Shown in pieces: positions 1 through 9,451 of a stretch of DNA of 64,000 nucleotides. The notes below the pieces were generated by a model. The model saw only the letters and a program-made list of their open reading frames with translations. It had not been told where the DNA came from and made no database searches. The first letter of the stretch is position 1, and the number at the start of each line of letters is the position of its first letter. The stretch lies in assembly GCA_033002965.1 (NCBI GenBank), contig JAURVB010014872.1, forward strand, positions 1-64,000. Reading direction: 5' to 3'. Both the position numbers and the translations under genes were made by a program. The stretch comes from Piper betle (taxonomy: Eukaryota; Streptophyta; Magnoliopsida; Piperales; Piperaceae).

Positions 1-490
1 GGTGTTACATAGGCTGGGTTAACTCGGTCTGGGTGAGATAAACTGGTGGGTTGGGTCAGCTAGGCTGGTCGGATTACTGGATACAGACACAGACAGGGGC
101 AAGTAGGCGGACACGAACGGGTGATTAGGACTCAGGTGAGCACACGTGAACACGGGCAGACAGACGCGAACACAAGCAGACGGGTTTGAAGGGGAGGCTA
201 GTGCTTGTTGTTAGAAAACACTAATGGTGGCAGGGCTGGAGTTGCCACAGGTTGGGATCGATGGCCTAGGCAATGATGAACATGTTAGTGGTGGCTATTT
301 GGCGGAGTTTGGCCGCTGACTAGCCAAAAAATGACCAAAAAGGGGTGGAATCGCGGCCACGGTGGTGATTATTGGTGGTCTCAAAATGAAGATCTCGACA
401 AAGGGACCATGTCTATGTGGTCGGATCAGTCAGAGGTGGCTCACCGGCACCGGAAAGTGGCTTGAAAGGCGGTAGCAACGGTGGAAATGC
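1..490. other. Intergenic, no gene seen
   Basis: Moderately GC-rich sequence with short G-rich and A-rich runs. Reading frames here are short and lack any recognisable domain. I see no RNA gene or repeat boundary before the foldback that starts near 491. Confidence 0.5.
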
Positions 491-1014
491 GCTGCAGCCT
501 TTTTACAGTGCATTGTAACACACGGCCCGTGGCCCGTTGGATGAAAATCCAAAGGCTCACAGCCTTCAAGCCCATAGCCCCCCCACCCTGCGACCTGCCT
601 GATCCCACCCACCGGTGCATGATCGACCCCCTACCAAGACCAACCACCTTCGCCACCCCGCCGCGGCTCCCCCGGCACGACTTGCCCTCTCGACCCCGCC
701 CGCCGCCCCACGACCAACCACCCCACCGCGGCCCGCCCGCCCCTCCACAGTGGCCCCCCTCGTGTGGGGGGCCGCGAAGGGGTGGTTGGACGTGGGGCAA
801 CGGGCGGGTTCGAGAGGGCAAGTCGTGTCGGGGAGCCGCGGAGGGGTTGGTCGCACGACGGCGGGCAGGGTTGGGCGGGCGACGGAGTCGGGCTAGTGGC
901 AAGTGGGTAGGGGCTGGGTAGCGGGGTGGGGGCTGTGGGCCGTTGGATTTTCATCCAACGGCCCATGGGCCATGCGCTGCAATGCGCTACAAAAAGGCTC
1001 AAGTGCATTGCAGC
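491..1014. repeat. GC-rich foldback (long inverted repeat), hairpin 1
   Basis: Two arms of about 250 bp are imperfect reverse complements. The left arm holds GCCCGTTGGATGAAAATCC near 532-550 and the right arm holds GGATTTTCATCCAACGGCC near 944-962. The inner arms are very GC-rich and meet around 755, where GTGGCCCCCCTCG faces a G run. The outer ends pair GCCTTTTTACAGTGCATTG with a right-hand CAATGCGCTACAAAAAGGC. Open frames on both strands are by-products of the GC-rich palindrome. It is probably a non-autonomous foldback or MITE-like element. No clear target duplication was found. Confidence 0.7.
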
Positions 1015-1024
1015 ACGACTTAGA

Positions 1025-1257
1025 TCTAAGTCATTGCAGCATTTAGTATCTATTTGGGACTTTCAGGGTATCTTATTTACATGTATATTAAGGATTTTGG
1101 ACTATCGCATTGCCCTTGTGGGCTGAGCTTGATTGAGTCGTAGATTTTCACCCAATTTTGAGGCCCATTTAGTCTTCTTGCCTCGATTCCCGTCTATATA
1201 GTTACTTTTAGACCATGAGTCAATTTTGACTTTGGATGGTCTCAATTCGAGCTTTCC

Positions 1258-1312
<55 letters not shown>

Positions 1313-1529
1313 GAAAGCTCGAATTGAAACTGTCTAAAGTCAAAATAGACGGGAATCGAGGTAAGAAGACTAAATGGGCCTCAAAACCCTAAACTTAATC
1401 CGGTGAAAATCTACTACTCAATCAAGCTCAGCCCACAGGGGCAATCCGGTAGTCCAAAATCCCTAATATGCATGTAAATGAGATACCTTGAAAGTCCCAA
1501 ACAAATACTAAATGCTGCAATGGCTTAGA
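1025..1529. repeat. Foldback hairpin 2 with TG/TA/CA centre
   Basis: The arms, about 1025-1255 and 1314-1529, are reverse complements with scattered mismatches and one indel: TCATTGCAGCATTTAGTAT on the left faces ATACTAAATGCTGCAATGG on the right. The loop is a perfect-looking (TG)n(TA)n(CA)n run at 1256-1313. It starts 11 bp after hairpin 1 ends, and both share a CATTGCAGC word at the junction, so the two may be nested or co-mobilised. No coding content. Confidence 0.75.
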
Positions 1530-1794
1530 TAAGCTTAAAACCCTAGCCAACCTATAAAAAAATCTGTATACCTTGCATATACACTAATAACTTATGCACT
1601 GTTGTTGCATAACTAAAGTTATCATTTGTATGTCGGGTATACTCAGCCTCCGTAACATATTCATATGGCCATCTGGACCCCATACTCATGGTCTAAAAAC
1701 TGGTCTAGCTCGAGCTCACTCATACCGACTCAAAACTGGTCCTAATCGGCAAAATTACAAGTGAGTAAAACCCTAACCCGAAGCTGGGGTTTTA

Positions 1795-4056
1795 TATGCC
1801 CACCCCACACCAATATCTACCTACTCGTGTCCGTGTCCATGTCCACTAGCCAGACTCATCCAACTACTCGGCTAGTTAACCGTGTTTAGCCTAGTTTGCC
1901 CAGGAGCTCGACTCAACTCAGTTCGACTCGCCCAATTAACTCGGCGGGTAGTTTCAAGTCAATTTTCAATCATTTTTTTACTGTTTTATGTAATTCGAGA
2001 CTCCCTATATTAGTTTAGATTCATATTCACATTATTTAGCATGTTTTGTTATTATAAGTGTTTTTATTTATTTATTTATTTATTCATTATTGTTTATTTT
2101 TAGTTATTTATATATTTGTCAATTATGATGAAAGCTTGTATGATTATTTATTATTATTGATAATGTTTTTATTTGTTGATATTATTTTGTTCATGTTTAT
2201 CTTATTTAATTTAATAACTGATTAGTAATTATTTTGTTCATGTTCATGTAGGTTTTGGAGTTCGTGCTTGTCATAGATGTGTTGATGCGTGCGTTAGGAC
2301 TCTTCTCAAATTTACCGCTTACTTTATCGTGAATTTGATTTTTTTATTGTAGGAAGTTTTAAGTGATTGTTTTATCAAACTCCACTTAATACATGCTATC
2401 TAGACATATTTTACTTCTGTGATAAATAACCCTTGAGGATGGGATCCTTCGAGTTATTTTCGAACTTAGTTCCACCTCACGTTATCTTTGAGCCTATTTA
2501 CATGATTTCATTCCCAACCCTTATATAGTTTTTAGCGAGTTTTTAGTGAACAAAAAGTTGGTGAATCAGACCTTGTATATATCGTGAGTGGGCGCATATG
2601 CAAGTCGCAGTGGGCTTTGTATTAGGGAGAGGGATATTTCATTCTTGAGGAATACTGATATTCGTACGTCTTGAGCTTCCTCACACTTGGGGAGGCGTGG
2701 AGTAGAGGGTAATGTTTTGAACAGTGCATGTCTAGACTTGTGGTATCAAAGGGTATTGAAGGGGATTGTATGAGACTACTCGGCCATTGTGCTCTTGGGT
2801 AGGAATTATATGGAGGTTTGGAGAGGGTTTTGGATATGTGTTTTTCCCGAGCGTGGGCTCAATTATTACCGAGGGAGGCATTTGCCAACACCAGCTTAGT
2901 TCGGGATGTTATTGAGTCTAGAGCTTGATGACTCCTCAGTAGATGCCCTTTGAGTGTTTACATGGAGATTACATATATATGATTTTTTTCTCGTGGAAAT
3001 CAGTTTCCACTTGCCGGTTTGTACTAATTATTTTTTGGACCAATGACATTTGTCGCTGATGTTTTTCTTATTATATATGTAAGTCTTATGTTCTTGTGCA
3101 TTGGATCGTCTTTGGTGGAAAGACAGATAGATGCTACACATACTTGTGCTCAGCGTGCCGTTGTTTTCTTTCATGTTTTTATCTACGCTTGATGTATTTT
3201 CATGTATATTAGTAATGTCTTCCATTCTTTAGAAGCCAAGAGAGTTATTTTTATCTAATTATTGTTCGAGTCTTACAGATTAATTGATTTAAACATTACT
3301 CGACTTGATCATAATAGTTTTGATTTGGCTTATAGGTGAACTGAAATCAGGGTGTACACCTAAGGCCGCATGTTTCCAACACACAGCCGTGCTACGACTT
3401 TCGCCTCACCACAGCCGCCACCGTGACCCTTGCCACCCCGCGGCCTCAACAACCCGTGATGTTGTCTTTGCACCACAAAACTGTCACCACCCTGCATACG
3501 GCCATTCCCAGCCTCCCCGTCGCCCCTTCGGCCGTGCATCCATTGCTCATGGCGCCACCTAGCCGAAACCTCGCCGCGCCTCCCTTCCCCTGAGAGATTG
3601 TGAACATTTGAATAACTTATTCTGCAGTAACAAGTATAAAATTCAAAATTATTACGAGAGAAAGAAAAATAAGAATGTTATTAATGATCATAAACATGAA
3701 TTTCCATAATTTATGAAGTGTCAATTATGATACCCAAGATTGTGAACATTTGAAGCCTTTATTTATTGTTTATTTGCTTTTGTTTAACTTTCATTGACTT
3801 AGAGATTGTTTTTTTTTTCTCTTCATAATTTGTATTCTTGTAGTTTTAGTAAATTAGATAAGAATAACTTAATTTGCCTAGAAATATCATTTGCCTTTAC
3901 TATATTTTAAATTATAAATTGATATGTGCACATGCTAGTAATATTTTAAAAGACAATATATGCATATACATATGATCAAACATATAAACAATATTGCTGA
4001 GACGTGATTAATTACTTGAAACAAACACAAAGGCATTTATATCATGCATGACGAAG
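1795..4056. repeat. 3' flank of CYP82 copy A, duplicated at copy B
   Basis: This block aligns by eye with 27535-29713, beside copy B, as a direct repeat with many substitutions and small indels. Its last 420 bp also match 51290-51753 beside copy C. It contains an AT-rich stretch (1980-2250), a region with TGGTATCAAAGGG near 2741 that resembles a weak Met-tRNA primer site, and a GC-rich patch at 3360-3600. The first 500 bp also resemble 39740-39960 and 60240-60500, so part of it is an older dispersed repeat, perhaps an LTR fragment. No credible coding gene. Confidence 0.6.
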
Positions 4057-5994
4057 CTATTGAAGCTGGTAAAGATGGCTCGATAGTCTAGGAGCAACGA
4101 TGGCATCCAGAGGAGTTGCTTTGGGCATGGTCAGACCCAATCCTTCGCTCATGTCCACAGGTTCATCCCCCTGGGTCGCCATGTCGAAGCCGTGAAGAAG
4201 GCGAGCCAGTGTCAAATGCATAACTTTAACTGCAAATGACATTCCTGGGCACATCCTCCTACCCGCCCCAAATGGAATGAACTGGAAATTTTGCCCTCTA
4301 AAGTCCTTATCTTTGTGGGTACTTAGGAACCTCTCTGGCTTGAACTCAGATGGGTCCTCCCACACAATTGGGTCTCGGTGGATCTTCCACAGGTTGAACA
4401 AGACTTGTGTGCCTGCTGGAACATGAAAACCTCCAACATTGCAGTCTTCAATTGCTTCATGAGGTGCCGAAAGTGGTGCAGCAGGGTAGAGGCGCAGTGT
4501 TTCTTTGACAATGGCTTGAAGGTATGGAAGGTTTCCAATGTCTGATTCATCCACATTTCTTTCACTCCCCACAACACCATCCACTTCTTCTTGTGCCTTC
4601 TTTAGGACATGGCGGTTGTTTAGTAGCAGCGAGAGTGTCCACGTCATTGTAACATATGTGGTATCGCTTGCACCAACAATCATATTCTGCACCATATACA
4701 ATCGTATAGTCACGCAATCGTACTGCAACATGTGATATTTATTAAACACTATCATGTTAACAAATTACTTTTTATAAATATATGATTAATTAGAACCCAG
4801 ATGGTAAAACAGTAGCTGCCGATCAGCCATTATTTATTAGAGATTAATTTCTTTTTATTCACAAAATCTTAACAACTACCTTGTTTATCTGTCAAACTCC
4901 TCGTATAAATACTTTCTTGGCTACGACCACCATTGAAATAATTTACCATACAAGATTTGAATCAATATGCCTAACTGTAAACATTAAGTACAAGTAATTA
5001 AGAACAAATTAATTATACATGCTTATTATAATCTCACCAGTAAAGTTGCCTTCATGGTGAGCTCAGGATCGCAATCAGTCACCGGAAAACAATCGATCAT
5101 GGAAAGCATCACGTCGATGAGGTCCTGGCCTGCCGTCACACCCGTTGTCGTCCTCAGGCGGCGATGCTCCTCGATCCATCCAGTTGCTAGGGAGTCGAGC
5201 TTCCTCTCTGTCTCCTTCATGGTTCGAATATACCCTCCAATGTCCAACCACTCCAAACATGGAATTGCATCCGAAGGAACCAGAACCCCCATCAAATAGA
5301 ACAAGCTCTGAACGGCCGCCTTATACTCCCCGGCCTCGTCATCCCCGTCGGCGTCCTCGCCGTAGTAACGCTTTCCAGCCACCATCATGGCCACGTTATT
5401 AAAGGCGAGATCGGCCAGCCACTGCTTTAACTCCACCTTCACCGGCCGCAGTTGGTTCTTCTCCCAGAGGTGGTGCAGCCGCCTAACGCTCAAACTCACC
5501 TCCATGGCTCTGATATGCTTCATGAGCTCGAGTTGCCGGCCGGAGAGGAGTTGGAGGGTGGCCAGCTTCCTGGCCTGGCGCCAGTAGGGGCCGTATGGGG
5601 CGAAGCCGAACATGGCGTAGTTGAAGGCAAGGAACTTGAAGGCGGCGAGGAGGGGGCGGGTGGCGAGGGCCTTGTCGTGGACGGTGAGGCACTCCTTGGC
5701 CACCTCCCAGCTGCTGACCACCACCGTCCGGCGCTGGCCGATCCAGAGAGTGAAGGCAGGGCCGTAGCTGTCGGCCATGGCGCCGAGGGTCCTGGCCAGT
5801 GTTTGCTTCCCTCCGAGAAGGTGGAGATGGCCTAACACAGGCCATCTTCCTCTCGGTTCTGGTGCTTCTTTGGATCTAGCTATCTTTTTTCGTTGTTTTT
5901 GTAAGAACCAATTTGGTAGGAAGCTAAAGATAAGAAAGGAAATGGTGATCATGAGGAGTGCAAGTATTAATGGTTGAAGTAGAAGAAGGTCCAT
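4057..5994 (-). CDS. CYP82: CYP82-family cytochrome P450, copy A
   Basis: A membrane-bound haem monooxygenase of plant specialised metabolism, expected on the ER and fed electrons by P450 reductase. The substrate cannot be read from sequence. Exon 1 is 5994-5038 and exon 2 is 4686-4057, with a 351-bp phase-0 GT-AG intron and 528 codons, the usual CYP82 length. Seen in order: hydrophobic anchor (residues 4-29), hinge PEPRGRWPVLGH (45-56), C-helix WRQAR (138-142), I-helix GASDTT (324-329), ExxR as ETLR (381-384), PERF (436-439) and haem loop FGAGRRMCPG with Cys465. The I-helix has Ala where the family normally has the second Gly. I chose the ATG at 5994 because the anchor follows at once; the in-frame extension upstream has no anchor and crosses the TATA box. 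It is 97% identical to copy B by my count. Confidence 0.93.
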
Positions 5995-6060
5995 ATTTTT
6001 GGTAAGGAAACAAGGACAGATATTGTACCAAAGAGCTATATCGGGGGCTTGTTCATAAGG

Positions 6061-6068
6061 TTTATATA
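6061..6068 (-). promoter_or_regulatory. TATA box of CYP82 copy A
   Basis: On the minus strand this reads TATATAAA, 67-74 bp upstream of the ATG at 5994, a normal distance for a plant core promoter. The matching sites in copies B and C differ, as described under findings. Confidence 0.55.
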
Positions 6069-6159
6069 GTGAAGTAGGTTTTTTTCCCAAAGTCAAAAGT
6101 ATAGATAATGAGAGTACATGTGGTGACGTTCTTTGGTGTTGCGTTTCCAAATCTTAAGT

Positions 6160-6912
6160 TTGGGTAAGACGGCATGAGATTTTGGCCACTCATTTTTCAG
6201 CGAAGATGAGCGCAAGTGCGACCAAATTTTGGCCACTCATTTTTACGCCAATATTGATCAATCTTGGTAGCTGATTAGGGCAGCAAAATCCAATCCCTAG
6301 GTTATCTTCCGCATTCCAACAAAATTTAGGATCTTTTTTTCTTTCTTCTTTTTATAATTTTTATTTTCTGCCGGCGGCGTACATACATAGCGCAGGTCGG
6401 GCATTATATAAAATAAAATACACGTTGTAAAGGATATTACGTATAATCGAGCTTACTTGAAATATGCCTCAGGATATCTAATAATATGTATTATTAAAAT
6501 ATTTTATTTTTTTTTTAAAGTTATATTTAATTTTTATATTTAATTTTTTGAGTATTTTGAAAACATCTTTATTTGTTGCCTACTAGTAATAGGCTAATTT
6601 TATTGTACGTTAATCTTTTTTTTTGATGATTCGATTGCATGCAGGCCTTTGTCTATTTAGGTTTCTTTTTTAATTGTAATTTTTTAATTTTTAAGAATAT
6701 TCGTAATTTAGGTCATCTTCTTTCTTCTCCATCATTTGCCGAAATGTTTTTGTTGTGTCATTTGGTAGAAATATTTTTGTTGGTTTCTATATCAAACAGC
6801 AATGATTGCTTTCTTCTTCACCCATCATGCTGATTATTCCTATTCTTAATTAGTTGCATGTTCAAATTTCTTAGACATGGCTCTGCAAGTTTTTCTTCAT
6901 CCAACAAAATAA
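6160..6912. other. 5' flank of copy A, no gene
   Basis: AT-rich sequence matching 33150-33880 upstream of copy B and 54370-55130 upstream of copy C; for example all three carry GCATGCAG followed by ACCTTT or GCCTTT and a CTATTTAG word. No coding sequence. The block is cut by the LTR element at 6913 and resumes at 12302. Confidence 0.65.
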
Positions 6913-8077
6913 TGTTCGGGCGCGGGTTCGTCCGCTGGTGCGGGTTAGAGTGTTCCCGCGTCGGGTTGGAAGGGTTCGGTGGGACCGAGGCGCCCTTGCC
7001 GCGCAAAGAGACAGCGTGATGAGACTAAAGAGTCACAAGTATCCAAGGGATGGCGATTTCCAATCCTAATTATTCATTTCCATAGACATATCATGCTTGA
7101 ATGCATGAAAATTGCAACTGCAATGCTGCTTCAACTTCAGAAGGGAAAGATTGTCTTCCTCCTCTGGATTGCAATAACTCCTCCAAGGCGTCTCCTTCAA
7201 TGGCGTCCTTAGTTGCAGCAGGGTGGATTTCAGCAACTCCTTTAATCAGCAAGACAGCAACATGACATTTCCTTCCCCTTGCTTCTTCTCCAATGGCAGC
7301 AACAAGCAAGGATGGAGGAGTAGGGCGTCCTCCTCCTAGCAGCAACAAGCAAGGATGGAGGCAATGGCAGCAACAAGCAAGGATGGAGGAGTAGGGCGTC
7401 CTCCTCCTAGCAGCAACAAGCAAGGATGGAGGCAATGGCAGCAACAAGCAAGGATGGAGGAGTAGGGCGTCCTCCTCCTAGCAGCAGCAGCCTGGGCGTG
7501 GAACACCGTCTTCCAGCAAAAAGACAGAGTCTTCTACTTCGTCAAGTGGCTCCTTCTTTAAGTAGTAATGCATGGCATCTCTTTCTTCTAGCCTCCATTG
7601 CAGCCAGATCCCCCTTTCAACCTGCAATGGCGTCCTTCTTTATAGCAAGCGAACAACAACTTCGTCTTCCTCAATGCAATGAGTTTGTGACTTTGTCTTC
7701 TCCAATGCAATACTTCGTCTTCTCAATGCAATGACTTCGTCTTCTTCAATGGCAATGACTTCGTCTGCATCTTCACATGGCAATGACTTCGTCTTCTCAG
7801 TGCAATGACTTCGTCTTCTCCATGCAATGACTTCGTCTTCTCCATGCAATGACTTCTGTCTTCTCCAATGCAATACTTCGTCTTCTCAATGCAATGACTT
7901 CGTCTTCTCTGCAATGACTTCGTCTTCTTCAATCTCGTGGACCCCTTTCCCTCCTTCCGAATAAATCTCACGTATCTTATTTCTATTAAATTAGGCATAA
8001 CCACGGGTTCAACCACGACTGGCTGGGTTAACCGTCATGATTGAGCCGAGGGGTGCGGTGAAAAATTTGGACGAACA
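6913..8077 (-). repeat. Left LTR (sense 3' LTR), 1165 bp
   Basis: Starts TGTTCGGGCG and ends GGACGAACA, forming the short inverted termini TGTTCG/CGAACA. It contains two internal tandem arrays (about 7290-7490 and 7674-7935). It differs from the other LTR mainly by one C in a CCCC run near 7277 and by array length and composition. Confidence 0.92.
7290..7935. repeat. Tandem arrays inside left LTR
   Basis: The first array repeats a unit of about 71 bp built on AGCAACAAGCAAGGATGGAG and GGGCGTCCTCCTCCTAGCAG. The second, from about 7674, repeats a core of about 18 bp, CAATGACTTCGTCTTCTC, with variants. Apparent proteins over these arrays are repeat artefacts. Confidence 0.85.
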
Positions 8078-8092
8078 TCAGCCCCCTTGCCG
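8078..8092 (-). other. Polypurine tract of LTR element
   Basis: On the minus strand this reads CGGCAAGGGGGCTGA directly before the sense 3' LTR, as expected for the plus-strand primer of reverse transcription. Together with the primer site at 11064-11083 it fixes the element's orientation. Confidence 0.75.
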
Positions 8093-8170
8093 ATTTTTCG
8101 CAATCTGAGAAAGAAGAATCGGCAAAACATTTTTATTCATTTTTCATTCTTTTCATTTTTTTTTCATAAT

Positions 8171-9451
8171 TTAGCCTAAGGTGACTCCTCGTGGGTTATA
8201 GTGTGGCCATTGACCATCATTTTGATCTTGAGGAGTGACTCTCTCACTCGACACTCGTGGCCTCCAAATCCAAATTTCTTTTTGTGGATTTTTCCTTAGG
8301 GCATCAAACTTCTTCTGCCCATAGTATGGAGGTGACCTTGATCTTTTATGATGCCTCCTACTATTTGTTGAGTTGTTGGCTGCTTCTCTTTTAAACCTTC
8401 TAGCAGCAGTGATTTTGATTGAAGCCCCCAACTTCTTGTCCCATGTCTGGTTGGATTGCGATCTTGACATCTTTGGTGACACGAAGAAGTGGAGACGAGA
8501 TGTTGATTCATGACTTGTGTTGAACTCCTCTTGTTCTTTGATTATATTTACCAAGTCTTCATCATTGGCGATTGTGATAAGGTAATTGAAGCTTTCACCG
8601 GGTAGCTGACACTTAATCACCAAAGGGATGCTGGTAGAACATGTACCCCTGATTTGGGCGACAAGACTTGAATAAGAACAATCATGCTCCAGTACAACCA
8701 GTCGTGTGTCTCCTCCAAAGTAGTGTTGCTTCCTTCCCTGGATTACTATCTTTCCGCCAAAGCTGCACATCAAGCGAAGTCTTGTTTTTGAGATCTTTGA
8801 CTTGACTTCCTTTTGTGTTGAAGTTGTTCTGACAGCAAGCTGATCTTCCATCTTTTCTTTATCAAGCTCATCTTTTTCGAAAAGTCTTTTTCCTTGATTA
8901 GCTTGGACTTCAAACTTTTGGATCGATAGAGGTGTAGAACATCCTTTATCTTCTATAGTGGAAGCAGGCGACACCTTTGTGTCTTCAACATTAGCCATCG
9001 GGACATCCATTTCCTCTCCTTGTTTCTCTTTTCCTTTATGAGACTTCATTGGTAAGGATAAGTGGCTTACTGTCATCACATTAGCATTAGCAGCTTTATA
9101 CTTTATATCTCCTTTGTCCAGCAACTCTTGGATCTTTTCCATCACATCTCGACATAGCACCGTTGGATGGCCAAGCATTTGATGAAATCGACAAAAATTT
9201 TCCTTCTTTTCATCTTCCGGTTTAGGTGGATTCTTCGGTATCCAGGGAGTGATTTTTCCTTGCTTGACCAAAACATCAAACCACCTTTCAGTATCACCAA
9301 CATTGAAGGTGTAATCTTCTATATTTCTCCATTCACGCCGTTGTCGAGGCGCAGCCTTTCTATCTTCATTGTTATTCCTTGGCTTTTCTAGTTGTTTCTC
9401 CCGACTTTGATTCTCCAAGTTCAGTGACAACATTGGTTGATGCCTTAGCAT
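8171..9451 (-). CDS. Retrotransposon ORF2: zinc-knuckle-like motif plus PB1 domain
   Basis: 426 codons from the ATG at 9451. Residues 20-80 are basic and charged. Residues 87-100 form a C-x2-H-x4-H-x4-C motif (CRFHQMLGHPTVLC), a variant of the gag CCHC knuckle in which His replaces the second Cys; such motifs follow gag in Gypsy elements. Residues about 225-326 read as a plant PB1 domain: MCSFGGKI, YFGGDTRLV, IKCQLPG, an acidic IANDEDL segment and a closing RLHFFV strand, all in the usual order. The tail (340-426) is basic, Ser/Arg-rich and ends near the polypurine tract. The frame overlaps the end of the gag frame and lies one base off it. PB1 domains are not part of gag polyproteins as I know them, so capture from a host gene is inferred. 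Confidence 0.85.
   Translation of the reverse strand: MLRHQPMLSLNLENQSREKQLEKPRNNNEDRKAAPRQRREWRNIEDYTFNVGDTERWFDVLVKQGKITPWIPKNPPKPEDEKKENFCRFHQMLGHPTVLCRDVMEKIQELLDKGDIKYKAANANVMTVSHLSLPMKSHKGKEKQGEEMDVPMANVEDTKVSPASTIEDKGCSTPLSIQKFEVQANQGKRLFEKDELDKEKMEDQLAVRTTSTQKEVKSKISKTRLRLMCSFGGKIVIQGRKQHYFGGDTRLVVLEHDCSYSSLVAQIRGTCSTSIPLVIKCQLPGESFNYLITIANDEDLVNIIKEQEEFNTSHESTSRLHFFVSPKMSRSQSNQTWDKKLGASIKITAARRFKREAANNSTNSRRHHKRSRSPPYYGQKKFDALRKNPQKEIWIWRPRVSSERVTPQDQNDGQWPHYNPRGVTLG

Noticed and set aside
441..1008. Overlapping open frames on both strands in a GC-rich stretch
   Set aside because: They lie in the arms of a long inverted repeat, mirror each other, and have no domain.
5995..6150. Longer N-terminus for P450 copy A starting at 6150
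   Set aside because: The extension crosses the TATA box, is not open in copy B, and precedes the membrane anchor, unlike any CYP82.
7290..7490. Possible CRISPR-like array
   Set aside because: Repeats are contiguous tandem units without spacers, in a plant LTR.
7723..8016. 97-codon frame with repeating His-Cys-Glu-Lys-Thr-Lys pattern
   Set aside because: It is the reverse translation of the 18-bp tandem array in the LTR.
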